A DNA stretch of 64,000 bases, taken from positions 180,559 to 244,558 of the forward strand of contig CAJNDS010000302.1 of NCBI GenBank assembly GCA_905221605.1, written 5' to 3'. Below the pieces are notes generated by a model, which saw only the letters and a program-made list of their open reading frames with translations, ran no database searches and was not told where the DNA came from. Below, piece by piece: positions 31,818-41,805 of the stretch. Both the position numbers and the translations under genes were made by a program. The DNA is from Symbiodinium natans (lineage: Eukaryota > Sar > Dinophyceae > Suessiales > Symbiodiniaceae). Numbering within the stretch: the stretch's first letter is position 1; each line of letters begins with the position of its first letter.

Positions 31818-32204
31818 ATTGGCGTATCATTTCTTAGGGCTCCAGTCTTGAAAGCCATGGAAGACAGAGAGACCCAGTAGCCAAAAGGATGCCAAAATAA
31901 GATGATCAGGTTCAGGACTTCCAGAATTTGGGGAATCCCTAGACAATGCTCCCCTTGGAACCTTAATAAACATAATATGTTTAATATCCTCTTGGGTGTT
32001 ATATGAACAAAAAATAATTCCCAAGGGGGATATAGTAGAATGAGCCTGCTCGTATTAGGTGCGTTGTAACCTTGAGACCCATGTAGGACAGTGGAAGACT
32101 TCCCAAGCGAGTGTCTGATTCGCCATGCAGGCCAGAAAGCACAGGAATGCTTCCAGGCAGGTGCCCCCGATCCAAGCAATCCTTGGACAAGGATTGCAAG
32201 CAGG

Positions 32205-32277
32205 CCCCTAAACCCTAGTGAAACCCTAAACCCTTTCTACAACTGGACTCCTTGCCCTAAACCCTAAACCCCCTAAA
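32205..32277 (-). repeat. CCCTAAA units, interrupted
   Basis: Four to five CCCTAAA units split by about 25 bp of unique sequence. Confidence 0.75.
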
Positions 32278-32835
32278 CCGCGCAGCCTCAAATGCACACG
32301 CGTCTGCACCTTGACCCCCCCCCCCCAACCAAATGGCGAAACACAACAGCCGCCAACCTCCAGGAACACACACACACACACACAGTCTCCTCCCCGTCTG
32401 GTCCTGGATCTCTACTGTTTTGGTAGGTTGCCTAGGCAACCTGTCAAGGGTTATTATCATCACAACCTACAGAAAAAAGGAGGTAGGTTTCGGATTCCCT
32501 AGACTCTAAACCCCTAGATCCACGTGCCGTCGAGACTTTGTGGCAGGGCTCACGACATCCTCATCCCGCCCCACCTGGCGCAGATCTCAACTCAGAACTT
32601 AAGCAGTCCACAGCGAGTTTCGGGTTTGAAAGGGAGGTAACAACCGCACACGACAACATGACACAACATTGTTCGGGTCATGTCTCCGTCACTTCGCTGC
32701 CGCAAATACCCTGTGTCTGAGTACCCTCAATCCGAGTCCTTGCAGTCATGACCCAAGTCTTACTAGGTTGGCCCTTCAAACCCTCTGAACAATATTCCTA
32801 AACGTGGTCCCCACTAAGGGAACCATAAACATGTG

Positions 32836-32869
<34 letters not shown>

Positions 32870-32872
32870 AAT
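32836..32872. repeat. AT microsatellite
   Basis: (TA)n with a central GTATA interruption. Confidence 0.85.
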
Positions 32873-33261
32873 AGTGTCCCGAGGGCCGACCTAGCTTAGA
32901 AGCTCAGGGATACCACCTTGGCATCCAGATCATAGTGGGAGCGCATCGCTGAGGAGAAGCTCATCACATCATTCCAGAGCACGGCATAGGACGACTTCCT
33001 CACGAGCTTTCATTCACGCTCGCACTGCATTTACCGTAAGTAAAACTATCGGTGGGAGATCAAGCAGACTCCATCCGATGCTTATGATGACATTTTGCCA
33101 CAGCAAGCTAAACTCAAGCCCATCATCGACACCAGACATGTTCGATGTGTCAGAGAGCACGAAGTGACACACAGCAAAAGCTCCGGAAGCACCCAATTTG
33201 ATTGGACGTCTAGTGCAGAGTTACTGCAGTGGATGACAGCAGCCAGGTGCAAGATGAACGC

Positions 33262-33320
33262 AACCCTAAACCCTAAACCCTAAACCCTAAACCCTAAACC
33301 CTAAACCCTAAACCCTAAAC
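33262..33320 (-). repeat. Perfect CCCTAAA array, left member of a convergent pair
   Basis: Eight perfect CCCTAAA units. A 90-bp unique block (33321-33410) separates it from the oppositely oriented array at 33411-33487. Confidence 0.95.
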
Positions 33321-33410
33321 CAGCCGCAGGGTCTCGAAACCCTCTCCGGATCTGACAGCCACAGCAGGTTCGGGAGCGAAGGCGCCGACCTGCCAGTTTC
33401 GCAAGTTGTG

Positions 33411-33487
33411 TTTAGGCTTAGGGTTTAGGGTTTAGGGTTTAGGGTTTAGGGTTTAGGGTTTGGGGTTTAGGGTTTAGGGTTTAGGGT
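33411..33487 (+). repeat. TTTAGGG array, right member of a convergent pair
   Basis: About ten TTTAGGG units, one of them TTTGGGG. Confidence 0.95.
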
Positions 33488-33669
33488 ACAGAGCGCAATC
33501 GATTCGCAAAGAAGGTTTAGACAATGAGTTAATTCGGTATCTGACGCTCTCATGTAGTATCGCAGTTCGGCACTCTTCCCCTGGCTTCTGCGTCCAAGCA
33601 GCAATGCGTGCCAAGCACTGACGTAATGTTCCACTTGGCGGCAGCAGCTCGGCGCAAAAGGCCTAGAGG

Positions 33670-33771
33670 GAGGGTTTTGGGTTTTGGGTTTTGGGTTTTG
33701 GGTTTAGGGTTTAGGGTTTAGGGTTTAGGGCTTAGGGTTTAGAGTTTAGGGTTTCGGGTTTAGGGTTAAGG
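33670..33771 (+). repeat. TTTTGGG then TTTAGGG array
   Basis: Four TTTTGGG units grade into about nine TTTAGGG units, so variant repeats are grouped and not scattered. Confidence 0.92.
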
Positions 33772-33854
33772 GAGCAGGCCTAGGAGGTCGAAACAGAAAG
33801 CGCAGCACATGCCGGGAGACATGCCACAAACTGTGAAGCACATCTTAAGAATCT

Positions 33855-33991
33855 TACAAGGAGGGGCCCCCTTGCTATACGAACTGTAGCTAGGGCCAGT
33901 GCTAAGGGCCTTATAACCGAATTTAGGATTTAGGATCCTTTTTAACCCAATGTAGGATTCTTACTTACGCCTAGGGGGCCCCCTCCTTGTA
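33855..33991. mobile_element. Foldback element of the CAAGGAGGGG family (copy 2)
   Basis: Ends TACAAGGAGGGGCCCCC and GGGGGCCCCCTCCTTGTA. The inverted match extends outward by ATCT/AGAT. The internal sequence contains TATACGAACTGTAG and CTTATAACC, as in the sister copies. Confidence 0.85.
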
Positions 33992-34116
33992 AGATGGAAG
34001 CCTCCACGCCAAGAAGGAGCACTGTACCCGACATGGAGACGCGGAGGTAGCCTGGACTCGCAAGGCGCTCTGGGTTTTCGACTCTCACACTAGCGCACGC
34101 GCAGGCAAGGCTGGGT

Positions 34117-34336
34117 TTTTAGGGTTTAGGATTTAGGGTTTAGGGTTAGGGTTTAGGGTTTAGGGTTTGGGGTTTAGGGTTTAGGGTTGAGGGTTGAGGG
34201 TTTAGGGTTTGGGGTTTGGGGTTTGGGGTTTGGGGTTGGGGTTTGGGGTTTGGGGTTTGGGGTTTGGGATTTGGGGTTTGGGGTTTGGGGTTTGGGGTGT
34301 GGGGTTTGGGGTTAGGGTTTAGGGTTTTTAGGGTCT
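34117..34336 (+). repeat. TTTAGGG array grading into TTTGGGG
   Basis: About 30 units. The first third is mostly TTTAGGG and the rest almost all TTTGGGG (the Tetrahymena/Oxytricha type is TTGGGG or TTTTGGGG), followed by a return to TTTAGGG. Confidence 0.93.
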
Positions 34337-34514
34337 AACCTGGGCGGGCGTTGAGTTGGCACACGCGACCACAAGGCTGCGGAACCGAAATGCTCTCCCC
34401 AACGGTAAAAGCCCCCATCGTTCACGAGATTCGCACCGGCGAATGCCTTAAATGCATAGAAATCCGCCCCCAACGATGCCCACCACCACCCCCCAAGCCA
34501 TTGCCCTGTGGCTA

Positions 34515-34648
34515 TGTAAGGAGGGGCCCACTTACTATACTAACTGTAGTTAAGGGACTTATAAACCTAATCTAGGACCCCTATTACCCCATTTAGGGTT
34601 CTTATAACTCTACTTGCAACTTGGGGGGGGGGGGGTGCCCTCCTTGTG
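34515..34648. mobile_element. Foldback element of the CAAGGAGGGG family (copy 3)
   Basis: Starts TGTAAGGAGGGGCCCAC, then CTATACTAACTGTAGTTAAG, and ends GTGCCCTCCTTGTG after an expanded G run. The internal halves match copies 4 and 5. Confidence 0.8.
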
Positions 34649-35072
34649 TGAATCACAGGCAGGGCACGGCTACGTCGTCCAACAGGCGCTCGCAAGAGAT
34701 GGAGTCCGGGCTCGAGAGCTCGATCGAGGAGGGGAGGAGGGGACCTTGGAACATCCGGGAGACTCGCTTGATTGGTTTCGGGTGTGTTTGCTGAAAGAGG
34801 TCCAGAGACCTTCTGGCAGGGCCAGAGTGTATATGTGACGCAGTGTGGCTGCTCCTTGCTTGCCGGAGCAGATTGCGGCAACAGTATTGTGTGCGCCGTT
34901 GTTTCTCCGTCGCACTTTTTCAGTACAGTTGCCGAAATACTTTGAGCCAAGGTGAAGCTGCTGCCTTTGCCAAGACTACACGCTTGTCCATGATTTGGCG
35001 GCGTTCCTCGCGACGGTATGCGTTCATCCCATGAAACTTGACTTGAACTCTGCCGCAACATCCCCAAACTTG

Positions 35073-35169
35073 GGATGTTCCCCCTTTTACTAACACTTCT
35101 TAATAGGGAAGATTGTAGTACCCCCTATTATAGTCCCTGTTAAGGACTGTTAGTATAAGGGGAACATCC
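35073..35169. mobile_element. Short foldback element with 22-bp terminal inverted repeats
   Basis: The left end GGATGTTCCCCCTTTTACTA and right end TAGTATAAGGGGAACATCC are inverted copies with one or two mismatches. The element is 97 bp with no coding content. Confidence 0.75.
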
Positions 35170-35328
35170 AAACCCCAAACCCTAAACCCGAAACCCTTAC
35201 TAAACCCCAGCCCCTAACCCCCAACCCCGAAACCCTAAACCCAAAACCCTAAACCCCCAACCCCAACCCCCAAACCCTAAACCCCAAACCCCAAACCCCC
35301 AAACCCCAAACCCTAAACCCTAAACCCT
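35170..35328 (-). repeat. CCCTAAA/CCCCAAA array, left member of a convergent pair
   Basis: About twenty units mixing CCCTAAA, CCCCAAA and CCCCAACC. It mirrors the array at 35439-35668 across a 110-bp unique block. Confidence 0.9.
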
Positions 35329-35438
35329 CCCTGAAGGCCAAACCTGCTGGCCCCAGGGGCAGCGCGTGAGGCTCGGCATCGGCGCCCCGCGCCAAGCTGC
35401 AGAAGGCGCGGACGCAAACTCTTGCTCCGGCCTTCCGG

Positions 35439-35668
35439 GGTTTAGGGTTTAGGGTTTTAGGGTTTCAGGGTTTAGGATTTTAGGGTTTCAGGGTTTAGGG
35501 GTTTAGGGTTCTAGGGTTCTAGGGTTCTAGGGTTCTAGGGTTTTAGGGTTTTAGGGTTGTAGGGTTTTAGGGTTGTAGGGTTTTAGGATTTTAGGGTTTT
35601 AGGGTTTCAGGGTTTTAGGGGTTTAGGGTTTTAGGGTTCTAGGGTTTTAGGGTTTAGGGTTCACTAGG
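35439..35668 (+). repeat. TTTTAGGG/TTCTAGGG array, right member of a convergent pair
   Basis: About 28 units, mostly 8 bp (TTTTAGGG, TTCTAGGG, TTGTAGGG), with sub-runs of identical variants that suggest local unequal exchange. Confidence 0.93.
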
Positions 35669-35740
35669 GCTTAGGGTTTCCCACTTCGCTAGGACGAGCC
35701 CGTGTGGCAGGGTTTGTTTGGTCGGTTGAGTTCCGAACGA

Positions 35741-35834
35741 TACCCAAAGGCTCCTATGTAGTACCTTTTTGGGGTAGCATACTAAAATCTCCTATAACTA
35801 ACCCAAAAAGGAACTACATTGGAGCCTCTGGGTA
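35741..35834. mobile_element. Short foldback element with ~35-bp terminal inverted repeats
   Basis: The left arm begins TACCCAAAGGCTCCTATGTA and the right arm ends TACATTGGAGCCTCTGGGTA. They are inverted copies with a few mismatches. It is 94 bp with TA at both tips. Confidence 0.8.
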
Positions 35835-35931
35835 GTATTCAGGTGCGTGGCCACTTGCGACCGACACAAGGGCGCTGAACAACTCATCAGCCCGTGGCCT
35901 CTGTACGCGCTGTACACTCTGCAGAAAACTG

Positions 35932-35962
35932 GTTTAGGGTTTAGGGTTTAGGGTTTAGGGTT
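35932..35962 (+). repeat. TTTAGGG array
   Basis: Four perfect TTTAGGG units. Confidence 0.9.
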
Positions 35963-36202
35963 CAACCCTTGGCACTCTCATCGAAAATATGTCCGGCGAG
36001 GAGCCGCACTGTTCGTAAAATATCAAGCATGTCCGGCGCACAGCGCTTCAACAAGAAATGGCCGCATTTAGATGCAGCACACGTCAGTGAACTTTATGCT
36101 GCAAGTCACGTTGATTGCTTCTGGCGCAAGCATGCGACAGACATCCTTGAGCCTGCTATCGGCCAAAAATCTGTACAGACAGTGCATGCAACTTTCATAG
36201 GG

Positions 36203-36238
36203 CTTAGGGTTTAGGGTTTAGGGCATAGGGTTTAGGGT
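36203..36238 (+). repeat. TTTAGGG array
   Basis: Four to five units with one GCATAGGG variant. Confidence 0.85.
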
Positions 36239-36660
36239 GGTACGTTGTGTGTGTCCTTCGCGGTTGGGTCTCAGGAAGCTGCAGCAGACAAAAAAGGCAT
36301 CATGATACCACATAGCTGCCTTGTTGGTGGGGCAAACAAAATTAAAGCAGAAATCGTGACGCGCAGCCAAAACAAAAGTTCAGGTGTACTTCTAATACGT
36401 CCAAAACCACGTGTACGCAAAAAACAATATCCAAAAGAGAACTGGCCGGCTGGCTGGCGTAACAGGCGTAGCCTGAGAAGAACAACTATGCGCCCTGGAA
36501 GAAACTAAGTTACAATCACTCCAGCGACACATTTTGCTCATCCACGGTGGCTGCGACTGCAGAAAACTCACTTTCCGGAAGGCTCAGGTTTAGGATTGCA
36601 GGTTGAGGTTGAGGGTTTAGGGTTTAGAAAATTCGGGGTTATAGGGTTTAGGGTCAAATT

Positions 36661-37528
36661 CTAAAGCTGATGATAGGTGTGTTAGTTGCTGCTAGGTGTG
36701 AGTCGGGACAGCACGCTCAGCGCACTCAGATTCTGCAAGACCTGGGCCTGGGCCAACTGGCAAGGCAGGTCAGAAGGCTCAAGCATGAACTGCACTGCTT
36801 GATGAATGCTCAAGCATGAACTGCACTGGGTTGCCAGCTTGACATCGGATCCCATCTGGGCTGGGAGCCTCAGAACAAAACCAAGACCATGCCGCGCAAT
36901 CCAAAGAAGATGACAAGCGAACAAGCGGTGTGATAGGTTGCAGTCTGCAATGCGAGAATCGAAAAGTTCGGGGTCTTTTCGCGAGGAGTTTCGCGGAAGT
37001 TGAAGTAGAAGAGCTGCCCTGCGCAGCTGGTCAGCTGCTGCTTGGGAGATTTGCAAGCAACCACACAAGTTGCGAGTTGGCTACTTGGGCTGAATAGCTT
37101 TGGCACTCTTGAGTGCTTGACGCCAATGCCAACGCAGCTGACGCAACTAGCAGTTCCAGCTCAGGGCCTTGGAGCAGGCTTACAAAGAAGGCCTCTATGG
37201 ATTCATGGATTGTACAGTTTGCGGGTCAGTTCGACGACCGCGAGGCCTGGGAAAGGATACAGTGACATGCAGTGCCTCCTTGGAGAAGGCTTGGGCCTGG
37301 GACCCGGGATGTGAGACCTTTGCTGTGGCAGTGGAATCACTCACTCAACGTTGCGTGAGCCACGCGACTTGTCCGACCCGTACGAAGTCAGCTTCAACTG
37401 AGCGTGCCAGGGCAAGGTGGGGCCGGCCGGGTGGGGGATGGCTTCTGATGTTCTCTTTGCTACACTCTGGCAGCCCTACAAGGTTCCCAGTACGGCGGCT
37501 GCTACAAGAAGGCCAATGGCAGAATGGC
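36661..37528. other. Unassigned sequence downstream of the four-exon gene
   Basis: A minus-strand frame at 36682-37068 encodes a leucine-rich stretch (ADQLRRAALLLQLPRN) that could be a further exon of the gene ending near 37529, but I could not place convincing splice sites. A direct repeat GCTCAAGCATGAACTGCACT occurs twice at 36777-36829. Confidence 0.3.
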
Positions 37529-38530
37529 CTGCTTTCTTCCATCTTCTGCCTGTTTTTTCTCATCCTTTGCTTTCTTTGCTGTTTGAGCCTGACCAATCTG
37601 GGCCTGCGCCTGGGCTGCCTTTGCTGCATTTGCTTCCTCCACCTTTCTCTTCTCCTCCGCTGCCGCTTGCTTTGCCGCCTCTGCCGCGTCAGCTTCCTCT
37701 TTGGCTTTCCTGGCTGCCTCCTTTCTCGCCCTTGCTTCCTCTGCCTTCCTGTTCTCCTCAGCTTGCTTTGCCAGCTCTGCCGCTTCAGCTTCCTCTTTGG
37801 CTTTCTTGACTGCCTCCTCTCTTGCCCTTGCCTTTGCTTCCTCTACCTTCTGCTTCTCCTCTGCCTTCTTTGCCGCCTCTGCCGCCTCAGCTTCCTCTTT
37901 GGCTTTCCTGGCTGCCTCCTCCCTTGCCCTTGCTTCCTCTGCCTTTCTGTTCTCCTCAGCTTGCTTTGCCAGCTCTGCTGCTTCAGCCTCCTCTTTGGCT
38001 TTCTTGGCTGCCTCCTCCTCCCTTGCCCTTGCTTCCTCGGCCTTTCTGTTCTCCTCCGCTTGCTTTGCTGCCTCTGCCGCTTCAGCTTCCTCTTTGGCTC
38101 TCTTGGCTGACTCCGCCTCCTCCTCCCTTGCCCTTGCTTCCTCTGCCTTTCTGTTCTCCTCAGCTTGTTTTGCCAGCTCTGCCGCTTCAGCCTCCTCTTT
38201 GGCTTTCTTGGCTGCCTCCTCCCTTGCCCTTGCTTCCTCGGCCTTTCTGTTCTCCTCCGCTTGCTTTGCTGCCTCTGCCGCCGCTTCAGCTTCCTCTTTG
38301 GCTTTCTTGGCTGCCTCCTCCTCCCTTGCCCTTGCTTCCTCTGCCTTTCTGCTCTCCTCAGCTTGCTTCGCCAGCTCTGCCGCTTCAGCCTTCTCTTTGG
38401 CTTGCTTGGCTGCCTCCTCTCTTGCCCTTGCCATTGCTTCCTCTGCCTTCTGTTCCTCCTCTGCCTTCTTTGCCTTCATCTCCTCAGAGATTTGAAGCAA
38501 AGCCTCTTCCGCTGCTTTCGCTTTCTCTGC
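37529..38530 (-). CDS. Exon 4 of the four-exon gene: Glu/Ala/Lys helical repeat
   Basis: This exon begins after an AG acceptor (GATAG, 38531-38532) in phase with exon 3. It encodes nine repeats of 32-35 residues of the form QAEENRKAEEARAREEAAKK followed by AKEEAEAAELAK. Alternating acidic and basic residues with no Pro or Gly suggest a long single alpha-helix or coiled coil, of the kind found in TolA-like and motor-linker proteins. It ends either at a GC donor (CAG then GCCATT at 37528) into an unplaced exon, or by reading on to a stop at 37502. The plus strand has open frames across the same repeat only because the repeat avoids stops there. Function unknown; a spacer or scaffold is likely. 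Confidence 0.7.
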
Positions 38531-38717
38531 CTATCGGGTTGGTTGAAATGGTTGAAACCAAGACTCAGCTGTCTAAAACGTCTGAAACAAGGCTATAGTT
38601 GGCTTACACGTCATGTACGTCAAGTGAGACATGAATCCCATGAACGCATTCCGGTCTTGAACATCCATACCATTGCACGCAGTCACGCAGCATGTTGCAT
38701 GAACCGTGAACCCTGGC
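38531..38717 (-). other. Intron 3 of the four-exon gene (GC-AG)
   Basis: 187 bp. The donor is GCGCAG followed by GCCAGG and the acceptor is GATAG. Phase 0 on both sides. The GC donor with CCAGG is the same as in the methyltransferase gene at 44050. Confidence 0.65.
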
Positions 38718-38909
38718 CTGCGCTCTCGGTGAACTGTCTTTCGGCACAGCATGCTTTGCGTACTCGGCCAGCTGCAAAAGTGCTGCCCGCACTTTGGTCT
38801 CGTTCTTGGATGGTGTGCTCGACAGTTTCTTGCTCAGTAGCGTCAGCAACTCGGCCATTCCACTATGCAACAGGGAAGCCTTCACCCCGATGAGGTCGTG
38901 TTGCTTCAC
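38718..38909 (-). CDS. Exon 3 of the four-exon gene
   Basis: 64 codons beginning VKQHDLIGVKASLLHSGM and ending SPRAQ. Phase 0 at both ends, so it fits between exon 2 (ending GLTDVSE) and exon 4 (starting AEKAKAAEEALL). It is predicted to be helical (AELLTLLSKKLSS, AALLQLAEYAKHA). No known motif. Assignment rests on matching phases and splice sites. Confidence 0.6.
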
Positions 38910-39029
38910 CTTGAATTAAAAAGTGCTCAGTGCTCACTTGGGATAGGATCTCAACTTTATGTCAATTTTTGCAATGACATGGGCAGGGGCAGGGCTCTCG
39001 GACTCTCGGACTCTCGGGCCTGCCCAGAC
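38910..39029 (-). other. Intron 2 of the four-exon gene (GT-AG)
   Basis: 120 bp. Donor GTGAG followed by GTCTGG, acceptor ATTCAAG, phase 0. Without this splice the exon 2 frame would stop at 38934 after a low-complexity tail. Confidence 0.5.
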
Positions 39030-40471
39030 CTCACTCACATCAGTCAACCCCAACCCACACGCAACATCATGCATCATGCAAATCATGACTGAGCATACAT
39101 TGTGTCGCAATGCCTGCACGCTGAACAAAGATCCGGGAGGGATGTAGAGCATGTCCCTGGGGCCAACAGTTCCGATGTAGATCTCAGGGCATGCGTCCTG
39201 CACCTTTTTCACATCCTCCTCCGTGGCCTTCATTGCATTCGCTTGGAAGTCGGCAGTCATCAGCACAGTTTCTGGCGTTCCAGCTCTTGGATAAAGCAGC
39301 TGTCTGGGAACCCACACAGAGACCAGGGCGGTCCCCTCACAGATGTACTTCACGGTGGGCGCCAGCGCAGTTTGAAACTTGGTCATGGAGCAATGTTGTG
39401 TGACCATGGCCCAGAAAGCAGGTGCCAAGCCTCCCTTCGTGAATGCTGAATCCCACTGGGCGGCCGGGTCACTGTCTGGCCCTGGCGGTCCGACTTGGAA
39501 GACATCGTGCAGCGCGTGGCTGGCATCCTTGCAAAAGCGGATGGCGAGGCGATCAGAAAGCTTCCGAGTAGCGAAACCTTCTGTGACTCTCAGGTTGCTG
39601 TTTCTGAAGACGGAGGCGAAATCTCGCACGTCCGCGTCCCCCTTGTCCAAGATGTCAGGCCCGTGAATGAGCCAGGGTTTCATCAAGGCCTGCGTGCTCC
39701 ACGCCTCCTTCCCGGAAGCTTCCAACGCGGGCATGTCCACCAAGCAACCGAGCTCGAGGTTTAGCAACGGGGGTGTCTTTGGCCCATTGCCAAAGGCGCG
39801 CTTTCTTTTTGGCTTGATGTCTGGATCAGCTTCTGCCTGTTTCTTTCTTGCGTTCTTCTCAGCTTTCTCCTTTTGCTTTTGACGGCTTGCGTCAGCTCTC
39901 TTCTTTGCATTCACCAGATCATTGCCTGCTGCCTTTGTGGCTGACAGCAAGCTCTGCATGTTTGCACGGATTTTCTTCAACTGGTCATTCTTGTCCCGGA
40001 TGTCCTTTTGGCTCCTGCACTCAGAGAAGCTCCCCATTCCTTTCAGCTGCGTGAAGTTCACCATGGAGGCCCAAGAAGCACAAGGTGGGGCTCGACTCAT
40101 GGCAGCGAAATCCTCCGCAGCTGTCACTGTCTGTGCATCTGCAGCAGAGCCTGGGCCGCCTGGGCTGTTGTTGCAGCGATCTTTCTTGCCAGCAGCAGCC
40201 TTCTGCGCGACGATCAAACTGCGCAGCTGCTCTGGGTCCTCCTCCAAAGTCGCTGCAAGCCACTCCTGCCGTTTCGACAGAATGCTCATCTCAGCCTTGT
40301 AATCGTCCTTCTCGATCAAGGCCTGGAAATTGGCAAGGGTGGCCTGGCCATCCTTCAGCAAGGAAGTCGCTGCGGTGCGCATGGCCTCGCACGACTGCTG
40401 CCACGTTCGCTCTGCTGCTGCCAGCTTGGTTTCATCAACCCAGGTCTGCCTCTCTCTTCCTTCTCTTCTTC
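39030..40471 (-). CDS. Exon 2 of the four-exon gene: coiled coil plus cupin-like region
   Basis: 480 codons. The first 200 residues are a charged helical region (WVDETKLAAAERTW, KKRADASRQKQKEKAEKNARKK) ending in a nuclear-localisation-like KPKRKRAF. The second half is globular and contains GTALVSVWVP and VGPRDMLYIPPGSLFSVQAL (about residues 842-853 of the spliced product). The latter resembles the metal-free part of JmjC/cupin folds, where 'GD-x-L-x-IP-x-G' precedes a strand. I see no HxD iron site, so enzymatic activity is not supported. Homologous-looking proteins may occur in other dinoflagellates, but I cannot verify this here. The start is set by an AG acceptor at 40472-40473. Confidence 0.6.
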
Positions 40472-40586
40472 CTGACAAAACACATGGACACGATGTGAAG
40501 ATCCTTAAACTACTTTAACCTATCGCACCTGTGCACTGTTCACGTCACTTAACACTTAACACCATGGCATCAACTTTGTACCCAGC
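40472..40586 (-). other. Intron 1 of the four-exon gene (GC-AG)
   Basis: 115 bp. Donor AAGGCCG followed by GCTGGG, acceptor TTTTGTCAG, phase 1. Joining gives ...EEGKAG-RREGRERQTW. Other donors nearby cannot be excluded. Confidence 0.5.
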
Positions 40587-41805
40587 CGGCCTTGCCCTCT
40601 TCATCAGAGCTTCCCTCGTAGCTGCTTTCTTGCGAATCATCCTCGTGACTCGGCTCTGGCCGGCTCCGCCAGCTCGAGCCACTGGTGCGACGTGCCTTTG
40701 CATGCTCTGCAACGTCAGCCAGCTCTTCAGCTGATGGCTGCAAAGCAAGTGCTGCGTCCATCTGATTCAAGCTCATTTGCTCCTGGACGTTCTTCCAGCA
40801 ACGTGCATCCCCCAAATCGTCCACTGCATTCTCGTCCTCCTCCTCAGCAGCCCCCGCAACCATTTTGATACGAAGGCTTGCCCCTCCGCCCTTGTTCTCT
40901 GCCATGGCTTTCGAGTTCAACCTTTCACCCTTCTTCAACTCCCTTTTGCGCGCCAGCTCCTTGAAATCGATGATGTCATCATACATCGGGATTTTCAAGC
41001 GGAGATGCCCGCCAGGACCGCGACAATCCCGGGTCACTGTCTTGTCTTCTTCAAACTCCTTCCACTTTTGCTTTGCTTGATGCTCAGAGTAGTTTCCTCC
41101 CTCGTCTGACTGAGCCCAACTGAGGAAGTAGCTCTTCCACATCATACGGCCGCGCCTTTCGAGCCTCTCTCCTTCTGTGTGCATCAAGGTGACTGCGAAC
41201 TCCCATATATTGAACTTCATCTTCTCTCCTGCTGCCATCACCTTCTTTCTCTCCTTCACAAACTCTTTCACCACTTTTGCATGGGTGCCGGGGTCTCTCT
41301 GCGCAAGGTCCTTGATTTTATCAGCGCAGCCTTGCGCTTCCACGGCACGGTTGAAGCAGCGCAGCTGGTTGTTGCATTCCTTGCATTTGTTCTGATCTGC
41401 GTTGAAGTCTGCCTTGCTGTCTTTCACCTTTTTACAGGACGAACACTTCTGCCACTTGCTGCTGTTCTCTGCTTTCGGGGTCTTGCCTTGTCTCCTACCG
41501 CCTTTCTTTCTTGGCACCGTGGCTCTGCCTCTGGCCTGCTTCCTCTTACCTTTCTTTCTGGGCTTCCCACTTTCATCCTGATCATCGCCACTGCCATCGC
41601 AATCATCATCATCATCATCGGGATCGCTCTCTTCTGAGCTCTCTGACGCCTGCTTCCTTTTCTTTCTTGCTTTGGCAGCGCCTGCACCCTTTCTCTTCTT
41701 TCTGGCACGACGTTTGCCAGGCTTCTTGCTTTCCACTGCCACTGCATCTTCTTCCTCTGACTCGTCAGGGACTTTCACGTCCAGCTCGTAATCTAAGTCG
41801 GTCAT
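40587..41805 (-). CDS. Exon 1 of the four-exon gene: acidic/basic N-terminus and C4 zinc finger
   Basis: Starts at an ATG (41805, MTDLDYELDV). Residues 1-115 alternate acidic (ESEEED, DPDDDDDDCD) and strongly basic clusters (KRRARKKRKG, RKKGKRKQ), typical of nuclear proteins. A C4 finger follows: C121, C124, C141, C144, then RCFNRAVEAQG. The next 150 residues are helical and include FNIWEFAVTLMHTEGERLE and MMWKSYFLSWAQS. The exon runs 406 codons to a GC donor. With exons 2-4 it gives a product of about 1,290 residues. I do not recognise the family. Nuclear or chromatin association is inferred from composition only. Confidence 0.65.

Larger units (their letters stand above)
20636..36660. other. 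Gene-poor patchwork of short blocks, telomere-like arrays and foldback elements
   Basis: Over 16 kb, no frame shows a recognisable domain or a convincing exon series. The region consists of unrelated blocks of roughly 100-800 bp, many bounded by short CCCTAAA or TTTAGGG arrays, with foldback elements and microsatellites between them. Homopolymers include a 20-base C run at 22312-22331 and G runs near 24078 and 34625. Small CTG repeats near 31270 create spurious poly-Leu or poly-Ala frames. The sequence looks assembled from fragments rather than being one long intergenic spacer. Confidence 0.7.

Noticed and set aside
33262-33487. True chromosome end
   Set aside because: Arrays are short, internal, in both orientations and flanked by unique DNA on both sides.
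37169-38598. Long plus-strand frames (Leu/Ser/Cys-rich or Pro/Leu-rich) opposite the helical repeat
   Set aside because: They are the antisense of a stop-poor repeated coding sequence. The minus strand gives a coherent E/A/K helix with matching splice phases, while the plus frames give only low-complexity hydrophobic strings.
39001-39029. GC donor (GCAG followed by GCCCGA) as the end of exon 2
   Set aside because: It would leave phase 1, which does not fit the phase-0 start of exon 3; the GT donor at 39029 does.
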